This document shows positions 55,856 to 64,000 of a stretch of DNA of 64,000 nt, piece after piece (position 1 is the first letter of the stretch; each line of letters begins with the position of its first letter). Source of the stretch: Arcticibacter eurypsychrophilus (lineage in GTDB: Bacteria; Bacteroidota; Bacteroidia; Sphingobacteriales; Sphingobacteriaceae); contig NZ_MDFN01000001.1 of the NCBI RefSeq assembly GCF_001730525.1, forward strand, positions 186,001 through 250,000. The letters run 5' to 3'. A program made the position numbers and the translations under genes. Under the pieces are notes generated by a model that saw nothing but the letters and a program-made list of their open reading frames with translations, was not told the origin of the DNA and searched no databases.

Positions 55856-58461
55856 GGTTTGATTACTTTATTGAGAATAGAAGGAATTTGAAAGAGATCA
55901 TAATCATTATCGTATATCAGATATTTGTTGGACCATGATGGTTCAAACTTATCTTTATACTCTCTTAAACCTTTATAATGGGAAAATGTTCTAATGCGTT
56001 CGTAAGCAAATTTCATTGACTTTTCAGGAAATGTTCTTGCCTCATCCAGTCCAGCCAAAGGCGCAAAGCCAAGATTTACAGCATGGTAATCATTCTCTTT
56101 CAGGTAATTAAAAAGTTCTATAAGGACAAAGTCCATGATTCCATTTGGCGCATCTGATGATTTACGCATCAGATCGTAGGTAGCCTCCCCTTTTACAAAG
56201 TCGGGAATAATATTTAGGAAAGCGACCACTTTCTCTTCTTCGTTCTCTACAGTGATGACGACCTGGTTTTTAATTTCTTCCCAAATAAACATCCCTTGGG
56301 AGAAGATAATTTCAGAGCGCTTGGTGTCCTGTAGCCATTCATCGGATACCGCCTTTAATTTTTGCAGCAATCCGTCTTTTAAAGGAGGCGTATGAACGGT
56401 GGCTTTAAATCCCTTGTCGCTTACTTTTTTCAATGCGTTGCGCATAGACTTTTTAGTGCCGCCGGCTAAAGAAAAAACGTCCAAATCTACTACTCCCTCC
56501 TGCCCAAGGAAAAGTGCTTTTTTGCCTAATTCCTTATAAATCGGCATACTTTGTTCCGATACGCGGTAATAGATGGGCTTAAGACCATTTTCATAGCCAT
56601 ACTGATCAAATGCTTTGATACATTGTTTTATGCTTTCATCATCGGGGGCAACAGGATCTTCGAGCACTACGGCGTAATTTCCAATCACACGGTAAGAAAT
56701 AAAGCTTTCATCTCCCGAGTGAAAGATCAGCTTATCGAAGTAAGTTTTAAAATAATCGAGGGCAGAATGACCATATTTTTCAAGCAAGTTTTCCGCCTTA
56801 TCCAATTCCTCTTTAGAAGGCTCTTCCTTCGAAACATAGGGTCGGATGAGCGTGTAGAGTAAAAATGCAATGGATAACACCCCACTGATATTAATGGAAT
56901 AGAGAAAATTACGACCAAATTGGCTTTGTGCCACCAGACTCCCATCAACAATTAAGAAATAATTTTCGAGCGTATAACGGATAGACTGAATTAAACTAAA
57001 GTCGAGATCAAAATGTCGTTTATCCAGAAGATAAAACCCCAGTATGCCATAAATAATGACAGCCCCAATGCTGAATAAAGTCGTTTGAATGCCAATGTTT
57101 CGCAATCGGGGATTGATGCGTACGTAGTATTCCTTTCGGGAAACAAACAAGATGACGGTGACCACCAAAGCGATAGTCGACTCTTCATAATCAACAGCCT
57201 TTGCCAAGTTTCCTATAAAAGAAATCAGACTCAGCGTGAGTGCCAGATACCATGCAGAGCGCAGTCCCTTGAGCATAAAAGCAGCCGTGATGAGCAAAAA
57301 TAAACCAGCAGCAAGTACAAAATAGTTGGATAAAGAAATGACTTCAGGTGCCATTATTCCTTTTAGAAATTCAACACGAACGGCAATTGAAGGTGTGAGA
57401 ACGGAAATAATATTGATCAGACCGAGTACAAACAACAGAAACGCAGGCAGCACCCGCATCAGCAGTTTATTAATTTTCAGCAAAAAGCTAAAAGCACCGG
57501 CAATCATGGGCAGCCAGAACTCAAAAAAGCGATATAAAAAGGTAACGGCAATCGCTTCAACTTCGGAGAACCCAAAACGGGTAATCACGAAAGCCATGGA
57601 CACCTCTATTGCTCCTAATCCCCTTAAAAAAGGAGATATGATCAAAAAGATGACCGAGATAATATAGGCCATGGAGGAGGTAAGCAAGGAAGGATTCAGG
57701 TTTAAGGCCAGCATGGCGATATAGATATGAGCAATACCGACCACTTCAATGATGGAGCTATAAAGAACCGTTAACATAAAGCCTTTACTTTCCAGCTTGT
57801 TATTGATTAGCCCATCCACGAAAAAAGTAGCGGCAGGAAAATATCGCTGAATGCTGTGGTAAATGAAACCCCGACTTTTGATCGAGTGGTACACGTAGAC
57901 CAGCAAGCTGACCAACCCAATAATAGAGGCTAAGGCAAACCACTCGCCAGCACCTACTGTACTATTTAGGAAAGCAATGACAAAGACCGGTAGAGCAACC
58001 AGAATAACTGATAAGATACCTACAAAACCATATATGGAAGAAGCAAAATGAATTTGCGACTTATTAACTCCTCTTTCTTCGATATCACCGGTAAAAAAGG
58101 CTAATGAAGATATGCCTCCGGCAGGAAGGAAAACACTTATAAAATTACGTTTAAGAAATAAAATCAGGCCAATGCGGAGTGGTATTTCAGTTCCTACAGA
58201 TTTAAATGAAGCCACGTACATCATTCCCTGTAAGAGCAGGTAGACGACGGTTAGTATAATCCCCGGAATAATCCACTCTATGGAGGCAGCCGACATGACG
58301 TCTTTAACCTGAGAAATTTCTGCCCGCTCATTTTTAATGAACCAGATTCCAATTCCAATAAAAAAAAGCGTCAGAATAAACTGTGAAATCAGTTTTAGAT
58401 TTTCCCTTAAAAAGGGGATACTCCTGTCGTTGAGTAGTTTAAAAGGTTTTGTATATGGCAT
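55852..58461 (-). CDS. mprF: lysylphosphatidylglycerol synthase/flippase MprF
   Basis: An 869-residue membrane protein. The first roughly 510 residues hold about 14 transmembrane helices (flippase part); the rest is a cytosolic DUF2156-type aminoacyltransferase domain (GQEGVVDLDVFSLAGGTKKSMRNALKK, NIIPDFVKGEATYDLMRKS, NLGFAPLAGLDEA). It transfers lysine or another residue from tRNA to phosphatidylglycerol and flips the product, lowering the negative surface charge. It begins 16 bases after the DUF502 gene and overlaps the VirJ-family gene. Confidence 0.93.
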   Translation of the reverse strand: MPYTKPFKLLNDRSIPFLRENLKLISQFILTLFFIGIGIWFIKNERAEISQVKDVMSAASIEWIIPGIILTVVYLLLQGMMYVASFKSVGTEIPLRIGLILFLKRNFISVFLPAGGISSLAFFTGDIEERGVNKSQIHFASSIYGFVGILSVILVALPVFVIAFLNSTVGAGEWFALASIIGLVSLLVYVYHSIKSRGFIYHSIQRYFPAATFFVDGLINNKLESKGFMLTVLYSSIIEVVGIAHIYIAMLALNLNPSLLTSSMAYIISVIFLIISPFLRGLGAIEVSMAFVITRFGFSEVEAIAVTFLYRFFEFWLPMIAGAFSFLLKINKLLMRVLPAFLLFVLGLINIISVLTPSIAVRVEFLKGIMAPEVISLSNYFVLAAGLFLLITAAFMLKGLRSAWYLALTLSLISFIGNLAKAVDYEESTIALVVTVILFVSRKEYYVRINPRLRNIGIQTTLFSIGAVIIYGILGFYLLDKRHFDLDFSLIQSIRYTLENYFLIVDGSLVAQSQFGRNFLYSINISGVLSIAFLLYTLIRPYVSKEEPSKEELDKAENLLEKYGHSALDYFKTYFDKLIFHSGDESFISYRVIGNYAVVLEDPVAPDDESIKQCIKAFDQYGYENGLKPIYYRVSEQSMPIYKELGKKALFLGQEGVVDLDVFSLAGGTKKSMRNALKKVSDKGFKATVHTPPLKDGLLQKLKAVSDEWLQDTKRSEIIFSQGMFIWEEIKNQVVITVENEEEKVVAFLNIIPDFVKGEATYDLMRKSSDAPNGIMDFVLIELFNYLKENDYHAVNLGFAPLAGLDEARTFPEKSMKFAYERIRTFSHYKGLREYKDKFEPSWSNKYLIYDNDYDLFQIPSILNKVIKP

Positions 58462-58477
58462 TAGAGTTTAGAATAGA

Positions 58478-59074
58478 TTAATCTACACCACTGACACCGC
58501 CAGAAACGATAAACTTCATGGCATCACTAGCGCTCATTTGTAAAGGTTTTACATTTTCAGCTTTAACAATAGCCAACTGTCCGGCGAACGAATAAGAAAA
58601 AGGGAAATAAACGGCCACATTACCTTCCAGGTTAAGTTTTGAAAGATCTTTTTTAGTGACAAAGCCAATTTGTTTCAGACCGAAATCATTAATCTCAACA
58701 ATAACAGGTTCATGAAATTTCTTTTCATCCCCTACAAAAGCTTCGGTTAGATCTTTAACTGAAGAATACAGGATATTGAACAAGGGAACCCGGTTGAACC
58801 ATCTGTTAAACCAATGTTTGATCGGTTCCGTAATCAAGTTAGTAACCACAATTCCTGCAAATAAGATGATGACGAGTACCGTCAGGATCCCCAAACCGGG
58901 AATATACATTGGTTTGCCGGTTTTAGCATCTACCCAAATTACGCCACTCAGATTTAAAGATTGGTCGAGGGTTGATACAATCCAGTACACAAGAAAAATG
59001 GCCACTCCTATTGGAACGACCACAATTATGCCTTTAATAAAATAATTAATTAATGCGCTGAATATCTTGTTCAT
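58478..59074 (-). CDS. DUF502 family membrane protein
   Basis: A 198-residue protein with two transmembrane helices (IVVVPIGVAIFLVYWIVS near 17-34; LGILTVLVIILFAGIVV near 60-76) and a soluble C-terminal domain (YSSVKDLTEAFVGDEKKFHEPV, VAVYFPFSYSFAGQL). Members are widespread and uncharacterised. It lies between murF-alr and mprF, all on the minus strand with short gaps. Confidence 0.9.
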   Translation of the reverse strand: MNKIFSALINYFIKGIIVVVPIGVAIFLVYWIVSTLDQSLNLSGVIWVDAKTGKPMYIPGLGILTVLVIILFAGIVVTNLITEPIKHWFNRWFNRVPLFNILYSSVKDLTEAFVGDEKKFHEPVIVEINDFGLKQIGFVTKKDLSKLNLEGNVAVYFPFSYSFAGQLAIVKAENVKPLQMSASDAMKFIVSGGVSGVD

Positions 59075-59130
59075 CTTGGGTATGACGTAAAGGAAGTGAA
59101 ATAAATTACAAAATCGGAATCTATATTTGG

Positions 59131-61599
59131 TTACTCATAATAATATATACGTTTTACACGTTGAGAAATGCTTGTTAAAACCTCATAAGGGATGGTTTTT
59201 AATTGATCGGCAATATCATTAACAGTATGATGTTCGTCAAATACGAGCACATCATCCCCTTCTTCAGCAGGAACACCTGTAATGTCGAGCATACACATAT
59301 CCATACAGATATTTCCGATAGTAGGAACTAAAAAGCCATTAACCAGCATTTTGCCTGTGCCATTGCCCAATTGTCTGTTATACCCATCTGCATATCCGAT
59401 TTTCACGGTTGCTACCCGGCCGTCATGCGTCATCACTCCCTTTCGATTATATCCTACGGTATCTCCGTTCTTCAGTTCCCTGATTTGGGAAATGCAGGTT
59501 TTGAGCTTGGCCACTGTTTCCAGTGGTGATTTATGCGCCGGATAAGTACCATCAATACCATACAATCCAATGCCCAGGCGAACCATATCGAACTGTGCTT
59601 CAGGAAAACGGCTAATAGCTGAGGTATTCGCTATGTGTTTAATAATGGGATAGCCCAGGGTCTTTTCCATAACATTAGTGATGGAAGTGAACAAGTTAAT
59701 CTGTTCATGAGTGAGGTCGTCAGACAATGGATCTTCACTGCTGGTAAGATGAGAAAATGCACTTTTAACTACAATCAAGGGATTTTTAGCAATGATTTTT
59801 AACATGGGACCAATCTCTACCGTAGAAAAGCCAAGACGGTGCATACCTGTATCTAACTTAATATGGATGGGATAACGCTTCTTCTCAGTCTTTTTAAGCG
59901 CTACAATAAAATCATTCAGGACACGCAAACTGTAGATTTCGGGTTCCAGGTTATCTTCAATCATCATTTCAAAACCAAGCAAGTCAGGATTCATCACCAT
60001 GATAGGTAATGTTACACCCGCTTCTCTAAGCGAGATTCCTTCATCTGTATAGGCAACAGCTAAATAATCAACCCGGTTAAACTGGAGCACGTTTGCAATT
60101 TCAAAACTTCCGCTTCCATAAGAAAAAGCCTTTACCATGGCCATCAATTTTACGCCGGGTTTCAGATGCGATTTGTAGTGATTGAGATTATTTTCAAGTG
60201 CATTGAGGTTGATCTCTAAAACCGTTTCATGAACCTTTTGGGTAAGAATTTTGCTGATCAGTTCGAATTCAAACTTTCTTGCACCTTTAAGCAAAATAGT
60301 TTCATCGGTTATACGAATGGTATGAATCTGGCTGATTAACGTAGCTGTATCAGGGAAAAATGTTTTTTCTATAGAGAAGAGTTTGGCATAAGAAGATATT
60401 TCGGGACCTACACCAATTAAGCGATCTACAGATTTACTTTCCAGTAGTTCGGCTATTTGTTTATATAGTATTTTAGGCGACATCCCCGCTTCAGGAATAT
60501 CAGAAAGAATCAGGGTTTTTTTAGGGTGTTGATTTTGCTGATTTAAAAAATCGAGCGCAATAGCAAGAGAAGAGAGGTCCAAACTATAGGAATCATCGAT
60601 TATCGAGCAGTTGTTGATTCCTGTTTTAAGCTCCATGCGCATCCTTACGGCATGGAGCTCTTGAATCCAGATCGTCACATCATCCCCATCGTATTTAAGT
60701 GCAAGCAGTAACGCCCAACAGCAAACCGCATTTTCTACTGAGGCAGCATCTTTAAAAGGAAGCATAGTTTTCATACTCTTTCCCTTAAAAATGGCAGTTA
60801 GGACGGTGTAGTTCTCATATCCATCATATTGGCGGATGACATTCAGATCTGCAGGTTGATTGAATGCCCAGGTAAATTTCTTTTTACCGGGAATAGTTCC
60901 TTTATAATTATAGAGATATTTAGGCGAATACACGAAAAGATCCACACCCTTAAAAAGAATCAGCTTTTCGGCTATTTTTTCATCCCTGGAGATAAATCCT
61001 TCATTGTGGGCTTGACCTATATTGGTCAAAACACCTATATTGGGACGGATAATGCTTTTCAGAGCAGACATCTCCCCTTTTCGTGAGATCCCAGCTTCAA
61101 AGATTCCCATGTTATTTTTCTCATTCATATTCCATACGGAAAGGGGAACGCCGATTTGAGAGTTGTAACTTTTGGGACTGCGGATTATATTTTTTTCATG
61201 ACCCAGTAACTGGTAGAGCCATTCCTTCACTATGGTTTTACCGTTGCTGCCGGTGATTGCGATAACGGGATAGCTGAAATTTTTGCGGTGTTTGGAAACC
61301 AAGTCCTGCAATGCCTTCAGGGTATCTTCCACTAATAAGAAATTGGCATCGGGAAACTCAGAAACTCCGGTATAGTTTTTTTGTACTACAAAATTCCGAA
61401 TGCCTTCCTGGTACGCTTCCTTTATGTATAGATCTCCGTTTCTTCGCCCACTTAACGCGAAAAAAAGTGCGTATTTTTCATCTACCAACTTCCTGCTGTC
61501 GTAAGCCAGGGTGCGGATGCTGTATTCAGGATGGGGGGTAATTCCCTCTGCTTGAATAACTTGTTTTATTTCTTCAAGAGAATAAGCTATGTGATACAT
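59131..61599 (-). CDS. murF-alr: bifunctional UDP-MurNAc-tripeptide:D-Ala-D-Ala ligase / alanine racemase
   Basis: An 822-residue fusion. The N-terminal part (about 1-450) is MurF: ATP loop AITGSNGKTIVKEW, GIFEAGISRKGEM and DDSYSLD. The C-terminal part (about 455-822) is alanine racemase: PLP lysine in LMAMVKAFSYGSG, LDTGMHRLGF, and the second catalytic base in LGIGLYGIDG. It makes D-alanine and adds D-Ala-D-Ala to the peptidoglycan precursor. The fusion is characteristic of Bacteroidota. The MurF Asp-Asp binding part appears intact. It is divergent from recX, and DUF502 follows after 56 bases. Confidence 0.96.
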   Translation of the reverse strand: MYHIAYSLEEIKQVIQAEGITPHPEYSIRTLAYDSRKLVDEKYALFFALSGRRNGDLYIKEAYQEGIRNFVVQKNYTGVSEFPDANFLLVEDTLKALQDLVSKHRKNFSYPVIAITGSNGKTIVKEWLYQLLGHEKNIIRSPKSYNSQIGVPLSVWNMNEKNNMGIFEAGISRKGEMSALKSIIRPNIGVLTNIGQAHNEGFISRDEKIAEKLILFKGVDLFVYSPKYLYNYKGTIPGKKKFTWAFNQPADLNVIRQYDGYENYTVLTAIFKGKSMKTMLPFKDAASVENAVCCWALLLALKYDGDDVTIWIQELHAVRMRMELKTGINNCSIIDDSYSLDLSSLAIALDFLNQQNQHPKKTLILSDIPEAGMSPKILYKQIAELLESKSVDRLIGVGPEISSYAKLFSIEKTFFPDTATLISQIHTIRITDETILLKGARKFEFELISKILTQKVHETVLEINLNALENNLNHYKSHLKPGVKLMAMVKAFSYGSGSFEIANVLQFNRVDYLAVAYTDEGISLREAGVTLPIMVMNPDLLGFEMMIEDNLEPEIYSLRVLNDFIVALKKTEKKRYPIHIKLDTGMHRLGFSTVEIGPMLKIIAKNPLIVVKSAFSHLTSSEDPLSDDLTHEQINLFTSITNVMEKTLGYPIIKHIANTSAISRFPEAQFDMVRLGIGLYGIDGTYPAHKSPLETVAKLKTCISQIRELKNGDTVGYNRKGVMTHDGRVATVKIGYADGYNRQLGNGTGKMLVNGFLVPTIGNICMDMCMLDITGVPAEEGDDVLVFDEHHTVNDIADQLKTIPYEVLTSISQRVKRIYYYE

Positions 61600-61663
61600 T
61601 TGCGGACGAATTTCCGTATTTTTTTGCGATTTGAGTGATAAAATTACTAAATAGCGTTCTGTT

Positions 61664-62152
61664 ATGAATTTAGAAAAGCCTATAAATAAAGTTCTTGATA
61701 AAAAGGCGGCACAAGCTAAGGCAGAGCACTATTGTGCCTATCAGGAACGTTCGCAACAAGAAGTGCGTAATAAGTTATACGAATACGGTTTAAGGAGCAA
61801 TGAAGTCGAGGAAGTTATTTCGGAGCTGATACAAACTAACTTTTTGAACGAAGAGCGTTTCGCGATTGCCTACACGCTAGGGAAATTCAGGATCAATCAC
61901 TGGGGAAGGATCAAGATCAAGATGGGATTGAAGAGTAAAAAGGTATCAGACAAACTTATTGTGTATGCGCTCAGGAAGATTGATGCGGAAGATTATTTCA
62001 ACTCGCTCTGCCATATTATGAGTAAAAAAGCGGAGCAAGTGAAGGAGTCTGACCCATATAAAAGGAAGCATAAGCTGATTCAATACGGTTTAATGCGGGG
62101 ATATGAAAGCGATATCATTTTTGATGCTCTGGAATTCAGTGCATTACTATAA
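61664..62152 (+). CDS. recX: regulatory protein RecX
   Basis: A 162-residue protein built of three-helix repeats that binds RecA filaments and limits their activity. Segments such as AKAEHYCAYQERSQQEVRNKLYEYG, LNEERFAIAYTLGKFR and NHWGRIKIKMGLKSK match the family. recA is not adjacent. It is divergent from murF-alr with a 64-base gap. Confidence 0.92.
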   Translation: MNLEKPINKVLDKKAAQAKAEHYCAYQERSQQEVRNKLYEYGLRSNEVEEVISELIQTNFLNEERFAIAYTLGKFRINHWGRIKIKMGLKSKKVSDKLIVYALRKIDAEDYFNSLCHIMSKKAEQVKESDPYKRKHKLIQYGLMRGYESDIIFDALEFSALL

Positions 62153-62177
62153 AGTTAAAAAATAATTACATTTTCTC

Positions 62178-62207
62178 TTGACAAAACTACTTTTCTATCT
62201 ATATTTG
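62178..62207 (+). promoter_or_regulatory. promoter of the tRNA-Gly/tRNA-Leu unit
   Basis: TTG (62178-62180, within TTGAC) and TATATTTG (62200-62207) are exactly 19 bases apart, a perfect Bacteroidota -33/-7 promoter and the best in the window. Confidence 0.88.
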
Positions 62208-62211
62208 CAAC

Positions 62212-62235
62212 ATCAAAACGGATCGACGTTTTGAT
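62212..62235. repeat. 9-bp inverted repeat at the tRNA transcript start
   Basis: ATCAAAACG and CGTTTTGAT flank GATCGA. It starts about 5 bases after the -7 element, so it forms a hairpin at or near the 5' end of the tRNA precursor, 20 bases upstream of tRNA-Gly. Confidence 0.75.
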
Positions 62236-62255
62236 AAATACCAAACAATAACAAT

Positions 62256-62331
<76 letters not shown>

Positions 62332-62380
62332 ATCCCTTCCTCTACCGAGAAGGGATTTATTTTAAAAGGTTTTTAAACCT

Positions 62381-62466
62381 GCTGAAGTGGTGGAACTGGT
62401 AGACACGCAGGACTTAAAATCCTGTTCGCCTTAAAGCGAGTGCGGGTTCGATTCCCGCCTTCAGTA
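62381..62466 (+). tRNA. tRNA-Leu (TAA)
   Basis: An 86-base class II tRNA with acceptor GCTGAAG/CTTCAGT (G-T first pair), anticodon loop CTTAAAA (anticodon TAA), a long variable arm (TGTTCGCCTTAAAGCGAGT), T-arm GGGTTCGATTCCC and discriminator A. CCA is not encoded (CAA follows), unlike the tRNA-Gly beside it, so it needs the CCA-adding enzyme. Confidence 0.96.
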
Positions 62467-62467
62467 C

Positions 62468-62504
62468 AAATGCTCTCTAAGCCAACTTAGAGGGCATTTT
62501 TTTT
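62468..62504 (+). terminator. terminator of the tRNA unit
   Basis: A 14-bp stem (62468-62481 with 62486-62499, one wobble) with loop CCAA and a T-run. It ends 3 bases from the stop of the convergent DUF4256 gene. Confidence 0.92.
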
Positions 62505-62506
62505 GT

Positions 62507-63073
62507 TTAAACCCTTAGTGAGCCACGGAACCCTCTGCCGGCATAATATGATTCTGCACCATTGTGATACACGAAGACAGTGCCATAACGATAATCGGCA
62601 AAGATGGCACCACCAAGGTTTCTAATCATAGTAGGTGTCATAATCCAGCTTGATGTTTTAGTGTCAAAATTTCCCAATTTCTGTAAATCCCGATATTGTT
62701 CTTCTGTTAAGAGCTCAATACCTATGGAAGCGGCCATGTCAATAGCGTTATTTGCCGGTTTAAATTCTTTCCTCGACTCCAGTGCTTTACGGTCGTAGCA
62801 AACGCTTCTACGACCCTTAGGACTTTCCGCTGAACAATCATAAAAAATATATTCGTCCGTCTTTTTATCATGTCCAATAACATCAGGTTCCCCATCAGTT
62901 ATTTCCATTTCGTTAACTGCCCACAGTTTTTCAGTATTTGCTAACAGCTTTGCTTGTACTTTAGACCATTCAAGCTCTTTATGGCGGTTTATGTGTTTCT
63001 CAAAACGGACTTTCAATACGCTGAGTAGTACTTCACTCTGTTCTAATGTCAACTCTTTTTTATTGCTCTTCAT
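62507..63073 (-). CDS. DUF4256 family protein
   Basis: A 188-residue protein matching DUF4256: ITDGEPDVIGHDKKTDEYIFYDCS, SPKGRRSVCYDRKALESRK, then TPTMIRNLGGAIFADYRYGTVFVYHNGAESYYAGRGFRG at the end. It has no signal peptide. The family is found in scattered bacteria and has no known function. It is a single gene convergent with the tRNA unit. Confidence 0.9.
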   Translation of the reverse strand: MKSNKKELTLEQSEVLLSVLKVRFEKHINRHKELEWSKVQAKLLANTEKLWAVNEMEITDGEPDVIGHDKKTDEYIFYDCSAESPKGRRSVCYDRKALESRKEFKPANNAIDMAASIGIELLTEEQYRDLQKLGNFDTKTSSWIMTPTMIRNLGGAIFADYRYGTVFVYHNGAESYYAGRGFRGSLRV

Positions 63074-63401
63074 ATTATTGATTTTTTTATGTTATATTGA
63101 ACAGTTAACCGCAGCTACACGTATACACACCTAATAATCATAAAATAGAATTCTATAGTTTTCTTTGTTGCCATATGTCTAAGATTAGAAATAAAATTAA
63201 TGAATATTTTACGTATTAATCCAAAGAAATTACCAAGCGTACTGGTAGTCAAACACATCTTAAAAGCAAGCTATTTTATAAATATAAGCCGTACAAATAC
63301 GTATTTCCTTCAAATGAGGCAATTAGATTGTATAATCCTTCCAAGAATTAAGTAGTATTGACTGAATTTCCATAATTTAAAAAACTACCATTTAATAAAA
63401 A
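63074..63401. other. 328-base region between DUF4256 and the AraC gene
   Basis: Very AT-rich. It contains no clear promoter consensus. A run of codons 63175-63351, broken by one internal stop at 63217-63219, reads like a weak coding relic but may be chance. Confidence 0.3.
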
Positions 63402-64000
63402 ATGAAACTACACATCAAGAACATGGTTTCGGTTCGCTGTAAAATGATTGTCAAACAAGAATTAAAAAAGCTTGGTCTTCATTTTATAATAGTAGAATTA
63501 GGAGAAGTGGAAATTATGGAAAACATCAGAGGCGAGCAGTTAGAGCAGGTAAAAATCGCTTTGCTTCAGTCTGGACTCGAACTATTGGATAACAAAAGAT
63601 CGGTTTTAATTGAAAAAATTAAAAACACGATTGTTGACATGGTTCATACAGATGGGTTGATTAACATGACTTTTTCTGATTATTTAAGTGGCAAATTGAA
63701 TCACGACTATACCTACCTGGCAAATTTATTTTCGGAGATACAAGGCACTACCATTGAGCAATTTATCATTTCGCATAAAATTGAACGGATAAAAGAGCTC
63801 ATCATTTATGATGAATTGAATATCACTGAGATTGCCTGGAAAATGAATTATAAAAGTGTAGCGCATTTATCAAACCAATTTAAAAAAGTAACAGGATTAT
63901 CACCCTCTCATTTTAAACAATTGAAGGATAGAAGAAGAAGTCCCATTGAAGAAATTGGATACCTGGGATCACAATCGTCAATTATTTCAGACGAGCTGCC
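63402..64000 (+). CDS. AraC-family regulator with N-terminal HMA-like domain (3' end outside window)
   Basis: The first 199 codons of a regulator that runs off the right edge. Residues 1-80 look like a ferredoxin-fold heavy-metal-associated (HMA) domain (MKLHIKNMVSVRCKMIVKQ, LGLHFIIVELGEVEI), but the metal-binding pattern MxCxxC reads MVSVRC, with only one cysteine. From about 95 an AraC/XylS helix-turn-helix domain follows (LANLFSEIQGTTIEQFI, ITEIAWKMNYKSVAHLSNQFKKVTGLSPSHFKQ). I recall the same architecture in other Sphingobacteriaceae. Confidence 0.85.
   Translation, partial: MKLHIKNMVSVRCKMIVKQELKKLGLHFIIVELGEVEIMENIRGEQLEQVKIALLQSGLELLDNKRSVLIEKIKNTIVDMVHTDGLINMTFSDYLSGKLNHDYTYLANLFSEIQGTTIEQFIISHKIERIKELIIYDELNITEIAWKMNYKSVAHLSNQFKKVTGLSPSHFKQLKDRRRSPIEEIGYLGSQSSIISDEL

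Overview
The window is AT-rich chromosomal DNA from a member of the Bacteroidota, most likely family Sphingobacteriaceae (Pedobacter or a close relative). This rests on several lines: repeated Bacteroidota-type -7 promoter elements (TAnnTTTG) just upstream of genes, a fused MurF-alanine racemase, a type II glutamine synthetase, a SufBCDSE-SufT operon, a DUF5686 outer-membrane protein with a carboxypeptidase-like N-terminal domain, and a macroglobulin-like protein carrying a TonB-plug-like domain. Shine-Dalgarno sequences are weak, which also fits. I see no prophage, insertion sequence, integrase, rRNA or CRISPR array; this is mostly core genome.

Layout. 1-6.8 kb: topoisomerase IV A subunit (cut by the window edge), clpC, then divergent ettA and a MOSC protein. 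6.8-10.9 kb: a metallophosphoesterase, an unknown small protein, a TPR-type sensor histidine kinase, and an intergenic region holding an orphan terminator. 10.9-18.5 kb: mnmA, topA, a small unknown protein, a striking 11-bp-unit tandem/inverted repeat, then rnr and a polyprenyl diphosphate synthase. 18.5-23.8 kb: rpmA and rplU, a secreted TDTT-repeat peptide, ppnP, a histone-deacetylase-family enzyme, a DUF2027/Smr protein, an unrecognised protein with kinase-like motifs, and a small exported protein. 23.9-29.2 kb: parE, small proteins, ruvB, prfC. 29.2-40.6 kb: envelope and accessory genes (amidase, lipoproteins, a DAC-like nucleotide-cyclase-type protein, macroglobulin-like protein, esterase, cold-shock protein, DUF5686 protein, YceI). 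40.7-45.3 kb: a three-gene cluster (glutamine-synthetase-like, APH-like kinase, HAD phosphatase) next to the true type II glutamine synthetase. 45.5-51.9 kb: the complete suf operon with a divergent SufR-like regulator. 52-54.4 kb: rpe with a lone receiver domain, and rocD. 54.5-61.6 kb: murF-alr, DUF502, mprF and a VirJ-family hydrolase in a run of envelope genes. 61.7-64 kb: recX, tRNA-Gly and tRNA-Leu, DUF4256, and an AraC regulator cut by the window end.

How genes work together. SufB-C-D-S-E-T make one Fe-S assembly unit whose promoter is back to back with that of a cysteine-rich SufR-like regulator. MprF (makes and flips lysyl-phosphatidylglycerol) overlaps a VirJ/AcvB-type hydrolase expected to remove the same lipid, downstream of the peptidoglycan precursor enzyme MurF-Alr. 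The ligase-kinase-phosphatase cluster looks like a small metabolic pathway with an unknown substrate. The best candidates for undescribed biology are the kinase-like protein at 22.1 kb, the DAC-like protein at 30.8 kb, the ligase-kinase-phosphatase cluster at 40.8-44.1 kb, and the palindromic 11-bp repeat at 15 kb.
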